This document shows positions 1 through 8,396 of a DNA stretch of 64,000 bases, one piece after another; position 1 is the stretch's first letter, and every line of letters begins with the position of its first letter. The DNA is from Georgenia faecalis. GTDB lineage: Bacteria; Actinomycetota; Actinomycetes; Actinomycetales; Actinomycetaceae. The position numbers were made by a program, and so were the translations under genes. The notes under the pieces are model-generated. The model was given only the letters and a program-made list of their open reading frames with translations. It was not told where the DNA came from and made no database searches. The stretch covers positions 2,232,001-2,296,000 of the forward strand of contig NZ_CP033325.1 of NCBI RefSeq assembly GCF_003710105.1, read 5' to 3'.

Positions 1-667
1 CCACGCCGGCGGTGGTGCCCCACGCGAGGGTCTCCAGGGCGAGGGGCGGCAGGCGCCCCGGGGAGTCGGCGAGCCCCTCCCCCAGCACCCCGAACAGGAG
101 GTACGTGGCGATGACGACGACGCTCGAGGCGAGCGGCGCGAGGGCCGGCAGGAGGAAGCGGCGCTGCGCCTGGAGGATGCCGCTGAGCACGACGCCGACG
201 CCGTAGAGCGGGATCTGGACCGCGAAGATGCGCAGGAAGAACGTCGCCACCTCGCGCTGGACCTCGACGTCCGAGCCGGCCGAGTTCGGCAGCAGGGAGA
301 CGATCGGGCCGGCGAGGACGGCGACGAGGATGCCGAGCGGGACGAGGGCGAGCAGCGTCCACGACAGCAGCGCCGAGGCGATCCGGTCGACGTCGCCGCG
401 CAGGTGCCGGGCCAGGGGCGCCGCGAGCAGGGGGACGACGGTGCCGGCGAGGGCGCCGCCCGCGGCCACCTCGAAGAGGACGTTGGGCAGGAGGTTGGCC
501 GAGGCGTAGGCGTTGGCCGTGGCGGAGTCGCCGAGCGTGGCTGCCTGGGCGAACCACCGGCCGAACCCCACGGCGCGCGAGGCCATGGTGATGACGGCGA
601 TCATCCCGGCGGCGCCGGCGACCGTCCCGACGCCCCGCGTCAGGCGCCGGCGCGTGCGCTCGCTCAC
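1..667 (-). CDS. murJ: Lipid II flippase MurJ (MviN family), C-terminus cut by window edge
   Basis: The first 222 codons of a multi-pass membrane protein are visible; the rest lies beyond the left edge. Hydrophobic helices alternate with short loops, and the segment around residues 145-165 reads FAVQIPLYGVGVVLSGILQA, followed by QRRF, the typical MurJ pattern. MurJ moves lipid-linked peptidoglycan precursors across the cytoplasmic membrane. In actinobacteria the full protein is usually longer and may carry cytoplasmic kinase-like and extracellular domains that cannot be seen here. The start is GTG at 667, overlapping the stop of the preceding gene by four bases (GTGA), so it is the last visible member of the operon. 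Identification is firm; completeness is unknown. Confidence 0.9.
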   Translation of the reverse strand, partial: MSERTRRRLTRGVGTVAGAAGMIAVITMASRAVGFGRWFAQAATLGDSATANAYASANLLPNVLFEVAAGGALAGTVVPLLAAPLARHLRGDVDRIASALLSWTLLALVPLGILVAVLAGPIVSLLPNSAGSDVEVQREVATFFLRIFAVQIPLYGVGVVLSGILQAQRRFLLPALAPLASSVVVIATYLLFGVLGEGLADSPGRLPPLALETLAWGTTAGV

Positions 668-1485
668 CGCGCTCGGGTCCCCCAGCGGTCGAGGCGGCGC
701 AGCACCGGGTTGCCCTCGATGACGGCCGTGAAGCTCACCCGCTCGCTCGCCAGCGTGAGGCCGACGACGCCGGCCAGCGCGGCGGCGCGGCGCGTGCGGG
801 ACCCGGCGGCGAGCGCGGTGCCCAGCGCCGCGCCGACGGCGTTGGCGCCGGTGTCGCCGAGCATGGTGCGCTCGGCAAGGTCGGTGGGCAGGGCCGCGAG
901 GCAGACGCCCGCCAGGCCCGCCGCCGCGGGCGCTCCCGGCCCGCCGGCGAGGGCGACGAGCGTGCCGCCGCCCAGGCCCACCTTGAGGGCCCGGCCGGGA
1001 CGCAGGTCGAAGAGGTTGAGGAGGTTGGCGGTGCCGGCGATGAGCGCCCCGTCGAGGGCGACGTCGACCACCCGGGCGAGGGGGCGCGCGCCGGGCCGCG
1101 GCAGCGTGGCGGCGGCGAGCAGCGCGCCGGCGCCGATGCCGGCGATCTTCAGGGCGCCGGTGGTCACCTCCCCGCGGGCGAGCGCGCCGAGGTGACCGCG
1201 CAGGCCCTTGGCGCGGGTCGGGGCGGGGTCGAGGTCGTCGACCACTCCAAAGACCCCGCCGGCGGCCGCGGCCAGGGCCCCGGCCCCGCCGGCGCGCGTG
1301 CCGGTGGCGACGAGGGTGGCCACGGTCGCGCCCGCGGCGGCGGCCCCGCCCAGGAGGCTGACCTCGCGCCCGGCGTAGTTGGTCCGCGCCCAGCGGGCCC
1401 GGCGCTCGGCGGGCAGCGCCGCGGCAGCCGCACCCGCCACGCCGCCGGCGCCCGCCCCGAGGGCGGCGGCGAGGAGCCGGTTCAT
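664..1485 (-). CDS. MraY/WecA-like polyprenyl-phosphate transferase family membrane protein, divergent
   Basis: This is a 273-residue, very Ala/Gly-rich membrane protein. Three conserved blocks of the MraY/WecA phosphoglycosyltransferase family can be recognised: GVFGVVDDLDP near residues 77-87 (the acidic DD motif), NLLNLFDLRPGRALK near 154-168 (the usual NxxDGxDG position) and MLGDTGANAVGAALG near 207-221. The second block lacks the usual second acidic cluster, so catalytic competence is uncertain. The gene sits between steB and murJ with four-base overlaps on both sides, which suggests a role in envelope biogenesis. A related unnamed gene is common at this locus in actinobacteria. Its substrate cannot be inferred. 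Confidence 0.6.
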   Translation of the reverse strand: MNRLLAAALGAGAGGVAGAAAAALPAERRARWARTNYAGREVSLLGGAAAAGATVATLVATGTRAGGAGALAAAAGGVFGVVDDLDPAPTRAKGLRGHLGALARGEVTTGALKIAGIGAGALLAAATLPRPGARPLARVVDVALDGALIAGTANLLNLFDLRPGRALKVGLGGGTLVALAGGPGAPAAAGLAGVCLAALPTDLAERTMLGDTGANAVGAALGTALAAGSRTRRAAALAGVVGLTLASERVSFTAVIEGNPVLRRLDRWGTRAR

Positions 1486-2555
1486 CCCTCGCCCTCGGTG
1501 GGCTCGGCGCCATCCGTGGGCTCGGAGCCCTCGGTGGGCTCCGCGGCCTCCGTGGGGGCGGGGCTCGGCTCGGCGGGCGCCGGGGGCGGGAGGTAGACCG
1601 AGGCGGGCACGGGCTCCTGGGCGCCCTCCTCGAAGCCGTAGTGGCCCTGGTCTCCGGAGATGTCGGCGGCGAGCGCGAGCGGCACGCTCACATGGCCGGT
1701 GATCTCCCCGACGGAGTCGACGGTGGTGACGACGCCGGCGGCGTCGGGGTCCGCGATGATGGCGGCGACGAGGTCGAGCTCGGTCGTCGCCGCGCCGAGC
1801 ACCACGCTGCCCTCGCCGGTGCGGGCCACGCCCTCGGTGAGGTCGACGTAGCCCGCGGTGCGCACGGCGCGCTCCTCGCTGTCCGTCTCCGTCTCCTGCT
1901 CGGGCGCCGGCTCGGGCCGGGGACCGACGACGACGGTGGCGTTCGCCGGTCCGGCGGGCTCCTCGACGACCGCCACGAGGGGCTGGTCACCCGTGCTCAG
2001 CAGGTCGAGCAGCGTCTCGGCCTCCTCGGTGAAGCCCGCGCTGGCGGGGTCCGCGCTCGTTAGGGCCTGGCCCAGCGCCGTCCCGAGCACGACGTCGGTG
2101 CCGGCGTCGTCCTCGGGCGCGGGCGCGAGGTAGCCGACGAGCTGGCCGGCGAAGCTCGAGCGGAAGCTCGCCGTCTCCGGGTCCGTCCACGCGTCGGTCA
2201 CGGCGAGCTCGCCCGAGACGGCGCTGCCGGACTGCTCGAGCCGCGCCCGGACGGCGGCGACGTCGTCGGCGTTGGCACCGGGCAGGGTGACGAGGGCGAC
2301 GGAACGTCCCTCGAGGCGGGAGGCGAGCACGTCGGGCGCGACGCCGTCGAGGTAGGTGGTGAGGTCCTCGGTCTCGGCGTTGCTCAGCTCGAGCTCGGTA
2401 CGCAGCCGGTCGCGGTCCTCCCGCAGGTCGGCGACCTGGCCGGTGAGCTGGTCGCCGATCGTCGCGTTGAGCGGGCCCGCGCCGAGCAGGATGCCGAGCG
2501 CGAGGGCGAGGAAGACGGAGATGAGCGAGACGAGGTGGTACCGGAAGTCGATCAC
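1482..2555 (-). CDS. steB: SteB/MctB family envelope protein (annotated elsewhere as copper transporter)
   Basis: The protein has 357 residues and begins MIDFRYHLVSLISVFLALAL, the hallmark N-terminus of the MctB/SteB family, with one transmembrane helix at about residues 8-27. A coiled-coil stretch follows (residues 35-65) and then an extracytoplasmic alpha/beta domain. The C-terminus is a Pro/Glu/Thr tail with repeated EPTEG or EPTDG units. Mycobacterial Rv1698 was described as a copper-related channel, and corynebacterial SteB works with SteA in cell separation. Here it directly follows steA (13-base gap) and overlaps the next gene by four bases, so the SteA partnership is the safer reading. 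Confidence 0.85.
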   Translation of the reverse strand: MIDFRYHLVSLISVFLALALGILLGAGPLNATIGDQLTGQVADLREDRDRLRTELELSNAETEDLTTYLDGVAPDVLASRLEGRSVALVTLPGANADDVAAVRARLEQSGSAVSGELAVTDAWTDPETASFRSSFAGQLVGYLAPAPEDDAGTDVVLGTALGQALTSADPASAGFTEEAETLLDLLSTGDQPLVAVVEEPAGPANATVVVGPRPEPAPEQETETDSEERAVRTAGYVDLTEGVARTGEGSVVLGAATTELDLVAAIIADPDAAGVVTTVDSVGEITGHVSVPLALAADISGDQGHYGFEEGAQEPVPASVYLPPPAPAEPSPAPTEAAEPTEGSEPTDGAEPTEGEG

Positions 2556-2568
2556 GTAGTTCCCCGGG

Positions 2569-3780
2569 TCAGGTCAGCGAGGCCGGGGCGATGCCCAGCA
2601 GTACACGGAAGAAGGACAGCAGGTCGTCGATCCTCGCCATGAGCAGGAGGAACAGCGTCTGCCCGAAGGTGGTCGAGGCGAGCGCCACGGTGATGGCGAC
2701 GAGCCCGGCGACGGCGAGCATGACGATCTGGAGGGTGGAGATGCGCGGCCGGTACAGGCGCGAGACGCCCTTGGCGTCGATGAGCTTGCTGCCCACGCGC
2801 AGCCGGGTGAGGAACGTCGACGCCATCCCCGAGCGACCCTTGTCGAGGAACTCGATGAGGGTCGCGTGGGTGCCGACGGCGACGATGAGCTCGGCGCCCT
2901 TGTCGTCGGCGAGGAGCATCGCGACGTCCTCGCTCGTCCCGGTGGCGGGGAAGACGACGTGGTCGACGCCGAGCTGGACGACGCGCGGCAGCCCGGGCGC
3001 GCGCCCGTCCCGGTAGGCGTGGACGACGATCTCCGCGCCGCAGGTGAGCGCGCGGTCGGAGACGGAGTCCATGTCGCCGACGATGATGTCGGGGGTCCAG
3101 CCGGCCTCGAGGATGGCGTCGGCGCCGCCGTCGACCCCCACCATGATGGGGCGGTACTCGCGCACGTAGGAGCGCAGCATCGCGAGGTCTTCCTTATAGT
3201 GGTAGCCCCGCACGACGATGAGCGCCTGGCGCCCGTCGAAGTGGGTGCGCACGTCCGGCACGCCGATGCCGTCGATGAGGAGCTCACGCTCGCGTCGCAG
3301 GTAGTCCATCGTGTTGGCGGCGAACGCCTCGAGCTGGACCGACATGCCCTCGCGGGCGCGCTCCATGGTCTCCTCGACCCGCTCGGCGTCCTGGACCACG
3401 CCCTCGGCGACGAGGGTGTCGCCCTGGCGGACCTCGCCGTCGACGACGTGCACCTCGCGGCCCTCGACGAGGGTCATCACGGCGGGTCCGAGGTCGTCGA
3501 TGAGGGGGATGCCGGCGTCGACGACGATGCCCGGGCCGAGGTTCGGGTAGCGCCCGGAGCTCGACGGCGCCGCGTTGAGGACGGCGGCCGGCTGGCACGC
3601 CACGAGCGCCTCGGCGGAGACGCGGTCGAGGTCGACGTGGTCGATGACGGCGATGTCGCCGGGCTGGAGGCGCTTGGTGAGGTTCTTGGTGCGCGCGTCG
3701 ACGCGCACCGGACCCCGCACCCCGGGTTCGGTCTCGACGGTGGCGCGACGGCGCCGGAAGAGCGGGCTCACGCGGGTCAT
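2569..3780 (-). CDS. steA: SteA-like cell-separation protein with thiamin-pyrophosphokinase-like fold
   Basis: The protein has 403 residues. The N-terminal half contains the DIAVIDHVDLDRVSAEAL segment and the NAAPSSSGRYPNLGP motif typical of SteA. The central part (about 190-300) resembles the thiamin pyrophosphokinase catalytic fold, with VGVDGGADAILEAGWTPDII and VGDMDSVSD. Near the C-terminus there is one membrane helix (about 350-372) followed by a second hydrophobic stretch. In corynebacteria SteA and SteB act together in daughter-cell separation by activating peptidoglycan hydrolysis; the kinase-like fold is not known to make thiamin diphosphate there. The start ATG overlaps the recN stop by four bases (ATGA), and steB follows at once. 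Confidence 0.85.
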   Translation of the reverse strand: MTRVSPLFRRRRATVETEPGVRGPVRVDARTKNLTKRLQPGDIAVIDHVDLDRVSAEALVACQPAAVLNAAPSSSGRYPNLGPGIVVDAGIPLIDDLGPAVMTLVEGREVHVVDGEVRQGDTLVAEGVVQDAERVEETMERAREGMSVQLEAFAANTMDYLRRERELLIDGIGVPDVRTHFDGRQALIVVRGYHYKEDLAMLRSYVREYRPIMVGVDGGADAILEAGWTPDIIVGDMDSVSDRALTCGAEIVVHAYRDGRAPGLPRVVQLGVDHVVFPATGTSEDVAMLLADDKGAELIVAVGTHATLIEFLDKGRSGMASTFLTRLRVGSKLIDAKGVSRLYRPRISTLQIVMLAVAGLVAITVALASTTFGQTLFLLLMARIDDLLSFFRVLLGIAPASLT

Positions 3781-5480
3781 CGTCCCACGGCGGCGCGCTC
3801 CATGAGCTCAGCGGCGTGCCGCCGGGCCAGGTCGGAGCCGTCCTGGCCCGAGAGCATGCGCGCGAGCTCACGCTCCCGGTCGCCGCCGGTGACCTCGCTC
3901 ACGCCGGTGAGCGTGTCGGCGCCCTCGGTGCGCTTGGTGACGACGAGGTGGGTGTCGGCGAACGCGGCGACCTGGGCCAGGTGGGTGACGACGACCACCT
4001 GCGCGGTCCGCGCGAGGCGGGCGAGGCGCCGCCCGACCTCGACGGCGGCACGGCCACCGACGCCCGCGTCGACCTCGTCGAAGACGAAGGTCCGCGTGCC
4101 GTCGGCGTCGGGCGTGCCGGCGAGGGCGACCTCGATGGCGAGCATGACCCGGGAGAGCTCACCCCCGGAGGCCCCGGCGCCGAGCGGCCGGGGCGGGGCG
4201 CCCGGGTGGGGGGCGAGGGCGAGCTCGACGTCCTCCGCGCCCCACGGCCCCGGCTCGGGCAGCGGCGCGAGACGCACGTGCAGGGTGGCCCCGCCCATGG
4301 CAAGGCCGGCGAGCTCGGCGTCGACGGCGGCGGCCAGGCGCTCGGCCGCCTCGGCGCGGCGGCGGGTGATCGCGGCGGCCCCGGTGGCGACCTCGGCGCG
4401 CGCGCGCTCGAGGCGCTCGGTGAGGGCCGAGCCGGTGTCGGTCGGCCCGGCGAGGGCGGTGAGACGTGCCGCCGCCTCGGTGCCCCAGGCGACGAGGGCG
4501 TCGCCGTCCTCGACGCCTAGCCGGCGGGCGGTGTCGGTGATCGCGGCCCGTCGCGCGTGGACGGCGTCCAGGCGCGCGGGGTCGGCCTCGAGCGAGGCGA
4601 GGTAGCTGCCCAGCTCGGCTCCCACGTCGGCGAGGACGTACGCGGCCTCGGCGACGCGCTCGGCGAGGGCTGCGACGTCGCGGTCGTGGGCACCGGCGTG
4701 CTCGAGCGAGCGGCGCGCCTCCTCGACGAGGGTGGTGGCGTCCGGTGCCCCGAGGTCGGCGGAGCCGGTGAGCGCCTCGTGGGCGCGGCCGGTCGCGAGC
4801 CGCAGCTCCTCGACGTTGCCCAGCCGCTCCGCCTCCGCCTTCAGCTCGGTCTCCTCGCCGGCGCGCACGTCGAGCGCCTCGAGGAGCTCCAGCCCGGCCC
4901 GGAGGCGCTGGACCTCCGCGGCCCGCTCGGCGCCCGCGGCCTCCCAGCGGGCCAGCTCCTCCGCGGCGCGTCCCGCCTCGGCCCACGCGGCGCGGTACGC
5001 GGCGAGCGTGCGGGCGTGCTCGGGCCCGGCGAAGGCGTCGAGCGCCGCGCGCTGGTGGCTGGGCGAGCGCAGCCGGAGCTGGTCGGACTGGCCGTGCACC
5101 GTGACCAGCTGCTCACCGATCTCGGCGAGGACCGCCTGCGGGACGGTCCGCCCGCCCAGGTGGGCGCGGGAGCGGCCCTGCGCCGGCACGGTACGACTGA
5201 CGAGGAGGGCGCCGTCCTCGACGAGGGCGCCGGCCTCTTCGGCGCGGGCGACCAGCGGGGAGTCCGGCGGGACCACGAGGGTGCCCTCGACGACCGCCTG
5301 GTCCGCCCCGCCGCGGACGACGGTGGCGTCCGCGCGGCCCCCGAGGAGCAGGCCGAGGCCGGTGAGGACCATGGTCTTGCCGGCGCCGGTCTCGCCGGTG
5401 ATGACGGTGAGCGCGGGGCCCAGCTCGAGGTGCGCGGCGGCGATGACCCCGAGGTTCTCGATGCGGATGTCCTCGATCAC
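3777..5480 (-). CDS. recN: DNA repair protein RecN
   Basis: A 567-residue SMC-like ATPase used in double-strand-break repair. The start is GTG at 5480, giving MIEDIRIENLGVIAAAHLEL, and overlaps the nadK stop by four bases; frames extending further upstream have no family support. The Walker A motif GETGAGKT is at about residues 30-37. Long coiled-coil arms fill the middle. The C-terminal head carries the ABC signature GASGGELSRVMLAIEVAL and the Walker B block TFVFDEVDAGVGG, followed by VVVTHLAQVAAFAD. Length and domain order match RecN of other actinobacteria. Confidence 0.95.
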   Translation of the reverse strand: MIEDIRIENLGVIAAAHLELGPALTVITGETGAGKTMVLTGLGLLLGGRADATVVRGGADQAVVEGTLVVPPDSPLVARAEEAGALVEDGALLVSRTVPAQGRSRAHLGGRTVPQAVLAEIGEQLVTVHGQSDQLRLRSPSHQRAALDAFAGPEHARTLAAYRAAWAEAGRAAEELARWEAAGAERAAEVQRLRAGLELLEALDVRAGEETELKAEAERLGNVEELRLATGRAHEALTGSADLGAPDATTLVEEARRSLEHAGAHDRDVAALAERVAEAAYVLADVGAELGSYLASLEADPARLDAVHARRAAITDTARRLGVEDGDALVAWGTEAAARLTALAGPTDTGSALTERLERARAEVATGAAAITRRRAEAAERLAAAVDAELAGLAMGGATLHVRLAPLPEPGPWGAEDVELALAPHPGAPPRPLGAGASGGELSRVMLAIEVALAGTPDADGTRTFVFDEVDAGVGGRAAVEVGRRLARLARTAQVVVVTHLAQVAAFADTHLVVTKRTEGADTLTGVSEVTGGDRERELARMLSGQDGSDLARRHAAELMERAAVGR

Positions 5481-6319
5481 GAGGCGCCCCGCTCCCCGCG
5501 CCACCCGGTGACCGGGAGGTCGAACTTCGCCACGAGGCGCCCGGAGAACGGGGTGGGCTCGAGGCGGGCGAGCTTGACCGGCTGGGCGCCGCGCCGGACC
5601 TCGATGTGGGACCCGGCGGGCGCGGGCAGCCGACGCCGGCCGTCGCACCACACGACGGCGGCGCGCTCGCTGCGCGGGAGCACCTCCACCGCGAGGACCG
5701 AGGAGGGGCCGACGACCATGGGGCGGGCGAACAGGGCGTGGGCGGCGACGGGCACGACGAGGAGCGCCTCGACGTCGGGCCACACGATCGGTCCCCCGCC
5801 GGAGAACGCGTACGCCGTCGAGCCGGTCGGGGTCGCCAGGACCACGGAGTCGCAGCCGAAGGTGGACACGCCCCGCCCGTCGACGCCGAGGGCGACCTCG
5901 ACCATCCGCGCGCGCCCGGACTTCTCCACGCTCGCCTCGTTGATCGCCCAGCCGTGGACGACCTCACCGCCGGGGTGGGTGACGGCGACGTCGATGGTCA
6001 TCCGCTCCTCGACGGTGTAGTCGCGCTCGGCCACCCGGCGCACCACCTCGCGGATGCCGTCGGGCTCCGCCTCGGCGAGGAAGCCCACGTGGCCGAGGTT
6101 GACGCCGACGAGCGGCACGTCGCTGCCCCGGGCCAGCTCCGCCGCGCGCAGGATTGTCCCGTCGCCGCCGAGGACGATGACGAGCTCGAGGCCGTCGGTG
6201 TCCCCGGTGTCGCGGACGGGCGTCATCCCCCGCTCCCGCAGCTCGCGCTCGACCTGGGCGGCGGCCTCGACGGCGGCCGGACGCCCCTCGTGCATGACGA
6301 CGAGGACGCGGCGGGTCAT
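5477..6319 (-). CDS. nadK: NAD kinase
   Basis: This 280-residue enzyme phosphorylates NAD to NADP. The signature GGDGTILRAAEL is at about residues 52-63, with VNLGHVGFLAE just after it, and the C-terminal half has the ATPTGSTAYAFSGGGPIVWP block. The start is ATG at 6319, which overlaps the tlyA stop as ATGA. A longer open frame exists upstream but lies inside tlyA and has no family resemblance. The tlyA-nadK-recN order is conserved across actinobacteria. Confidence 0.95.
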   Translation of the reverse strand: MTRRVLVVMHEGRPAAVEAAAQVERELRERGMTPVRDTGDTDGLELVIVLGGDGTILRAAELARGSDVPLVGVNLGHVGFLAEAEPDGIREVVRRVAERDYTVEERMTIDVAVTHPGGEVVHGWAINEASVEKSGRARMVEVALGVDGRGVSTFGCDSVVLATPTGSTAYAFSGGGPIVWPDVEALLVVPVAAHALFARPMVVGPSSVLAVEVLPRSERAAVVWCDGRRRLPAPAGSHIEVRRGAQPVKLARLEPTPFSGRLVAKFDLPVTGWRGERGAS

Positions 6320-7146
6320 TGCGGCGTCCCCGCGGGTCCGGTGCGGATCGCCTCGGCGATGGCGGCGTCGAGGGCGTCGCCGACGAGCGCGTGCGGGTGG
6401 TCCCGGCGCAGGCCGATGAAGTACTCGACGTTGCCGCTGGGCCCGGGCAGGGGGCTCGGCACCACCGCGTGGGTGGCCAGCCCCAGTCCCGCGGCGGCGT
6501 CCGCCACGGTGCGCACGGCCTCGGCGTGGAGCGCCACGTCCCGGACGACGCCGCCGCGGCCCAGCCGTTCCCGGCCGACCTCGAACTGCGGCTTGACCAT
6601 GAGGAGGAAGTCCGCGTCCGGCGCGGCCACCCGGGCGAGCGCGGGGAGGACGAGGGTGAGGGAGATGAAGGAGAGGTCCGCGACGACGAGCTCCGGAGCC
6701 GGCGCCACCGCCTCGGGCTCGAGGGTGCGCACGTTGGTCCGGTCGAGCACGGTCACGCGCGGGTCCTGCTGGAGCGCCCACACGAGCTGGCCGTAGCCGA
6801 CGTCGACGGCGACGACGTGCGCCGCGCCCCGGCGCAGGAGGACGTCGGTGAACCCCCCGGTCGACGCACCGGCGTCCAGCGCGCGGCGGCCGGCGACGAC
6901 GGGGGCCCGGTCGCCGAGGGAGTCGAGCGCCCCGGCGAGCTTGTGGGCGCCGCGGGACGCGTACTCCTCGCCGGCCGGGGCCACCACCCGCACCGCCTGG
7001 GCCGGGTCGACCTGGCGTGCGGGCTTGGTGACGACCGCGCCGTCGAGCGTGACGTGGCCGGCGGCGAGGAGCTCACCGGCCTGCTGGCGGGAACGGGCGA
7101 GCCCCCGGCGCACGAGCTCGGCGTCGATCCGGACGAGTCGGGCCAC
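6316..7146 (-). CDS. tlyA: TlyA, 16S/23S rRNA 2'-O-methyltransferase
   Basis: The protein has 276 residues. An N-terminal S4 RNA-binding domain (about residues 5-60) is followed by an FtsJ/RrmJ-type Rossmann methyltransferase domain. Visible blocks are RGAHKLAGAL, LDAGASTGGFTDVLL (SAM binding), VVADLSFISL and MVKPQFEVGRE, which supply the Lys-Asp-Lys-Glu catalytic set. In mycobacteria TlyA methylates cytidines in both rRNA subunits and sensitises the ribosome to capreomycin. The start is GTG. A 43-codon gene ends one base upstream, so translation is likely coupled. Confidence 0.93.
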   Translation of the reverse strand: MARLVRIDAELVRRGLARSRQQAGELLAAGHVTLDGAVVTKPARQVDPAQAVRVVAPAGEEYASRGAHKLAGALDSLGDRAPVVAGRRALDAGASTGGFTDVLLRRGAAHVVAVDVGYGQLVWALQQDPRVTVLDRTNVRTLEPEAVAPAPELVVADLSFISLTLVLPALARVAAPDADFLLMVKPQFEVGRERLGRGGVVRDVALHAEAVRTVADAAAGLGLATHAVVPSPLPGPSGNVEYFIGLRRDHPHALVGDALDAAIAEAIRTGPAGTPQ

Positions 7147-7147
7147 C

Positions 7148-7279
7148 TCAGCGCTCGGTGTCCGCGAGGCGGGCGGCGAGGGCGTCGTGGACGCGCTCGA
7201 AGACCTCGACGTGCTCGGCGAGGTCGCGCTCGGGCAGCGTGTCGAGCAGGCTGCGCGGGTCGGTGTCCGGCTGCGTCAT
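7148..7279 (-). CDS. Small acidic conserved-type protein, 43 aa, upstream of tlyA
   Basis: This short frame is well supported. ATG at 7279 is preceded by a GAGGAGGGCGCC stretch giving a good ribosome-binding site, and it ends one base before tlyA. The product begins MTQPDTDPRSLLDTLPERDL and is a soluble, mainly helical, acidic protein with no membrane segment. Mycobacterium tuberculosis has a similarly placed small gene between tlyA and the HAD phosphatase (Rv1693), so position suggests a conserved small protein. Its function is unknown. A role in TlyA or HAD regulation is only a guess from coupling. Confidence 0.7.
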   Translation of the reverse strand: MTQPDTDPRSLLDTLPERDLAEHVEVFERVHDALAARLADTER

Positions 7280-7331
7280 GGCGCCCTCCTCGTCGTCTCG
7301 TGGGTGCGCGGGTCCGCGGTCGCTCGTCAGG

Positions 7332-8396
7332 CTACCGCCGGTCGTCGGGAGCCACGTGGAGGACGGGCACGGCGTCGGGGACGACCCCGGTGCCGGCGTC
7401 GGCCGCTGCCCAGGCCGCCGCGGCGAGGCTGCGCCACTCGTTCATGGTGATCTCGGCGGGTCCGCGCGCGGCGTCGAGGACGACGGGGCGCGTCGTGCCG
7501 GCCAGCTCGAGGGAGCCGTCCCGCACCCGGGCCGCCGCCTGTCCGCAACGCCACCACTCGTCCTCGAGGACCGGGGCCGGGTGCGGCTCGAGGAGCCCCC
7601 GCAGGTCCCGGGCGAGGAAGGCGGGGCGTTCGCCCGCGACAGCGAGCACCACGGCGCGGGCGTCGCTGACGCCGGTGAGGACGTGCAGACCTGGCATCCC
7701 CGCGGCGCGAGCCCCGGCAAGGTCGGTGTCGAGGCGGTCCCCCACGGCGAGCGGACGCGTCGCACCGGTCCGGAGGACGGCCTGGTGGAAGATCTCCGGC
7801 TGCGGCTTGCCCGCGGACGCGGGGACGACCCCCGTGGCGGTCCGCACGACGCCGACCAGCGACCCGTTGCCCGGCGCCATGCCCCGCTCGGTCGGCAGGG
7901 TGGTGTCGAGGTTGGTCGCGACGAACCGGGCGCCGGCGCGCACGGCGTAGACCGCCTCCGCGAGGTCGCGCCAGCCCAGCCCGGGGTCGAACCCCTGGAC
8001 GACGGCGACCGGCGCGTCGTCGGCGGAGGCCACGACCCGCAGCCCGGCGTCAGTGACGGCGGTCCGCAGGGCCGGGGCCCCGACGACGAGGACGGGTGCC
8101 CCGGCGGGGAGCTCCTGCGCGAGCATCGCCGCCGCCGCCTGCGCCGACGTCATGATGTCGTCGACGCCGCCCGGCACCCCGATGGACTGCAGGTGCGCCG
8201 CCACGGTCGACGGCTCGCGGGAGGCGTTGTTGGTGACGAACACCGCCCGCATGCCGAGCGCCCGGGCCGCCTCGAGGGAGGCGCCGGCGTGGGCGACCGG
8301 CCGCGGGCCCGTGTAGACGACACCGTCGAGGTCGACAAGGGCGACGTCATACGCCTGGGCGAGGGGCTCGGAGGAGCCGAGGAGCGTCTCGGTCAT
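7332..8396 (-). CDS. HAD-IIA (NagD-like) sugar/glycerol phosphatase
   Basis: A 354-residue hydrolase. The nucleophile motif is VALVDLDGVVYTGP (residues about 17-30; DxDG). Motif II is VFVTNNASR, and motif III with the acidic pair is GKPQPEIFHQAV ... AVGDRLDTDLAGA. The cap domain is of the C2 type seen in NagD/phosphoglycolate phosphatases. The mycobacterial orthologue at this position (Rv1692) is a glycerol-3-phosphate phosphatase, which is the best functional guess. The C-terminal ~100 residues extend beyond the usual HAD core. The start overlaps the stop of the upstream repeat protein (ATGA). Confidence 0.88.
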   Translation of the reverse strand: MTETLLGSSEPLAQAYDVALVDLDGVVYTGPRPVAHAGASLEAARALGMRAVFVTNNASREPSTVAAHLQSIGVPGGVDDIMTSAQAAAAMLAQELPAGAPVLVVGAPALRTAVTDAGLRVVASADDAPVAVVQGFDPGLGWRDLAEAVYAVRAGARFVATNLDTTLPTERGMAPGNGSLVGVVRTATGVVPASAGKPQPEIFHQAVLRTGATRPLAVGDRLDTDLAGARAAGMPGLHVLTGVSDARAVVLAVAGERPAFLARDLRGLLEPHPAPVLEDEWWRCGQAAARVRDGSLELAGTTRPVVLDAARGPAEITMNEWRSLAAAAWAAADAGTGVVPDAVPVLHVAPDDRR

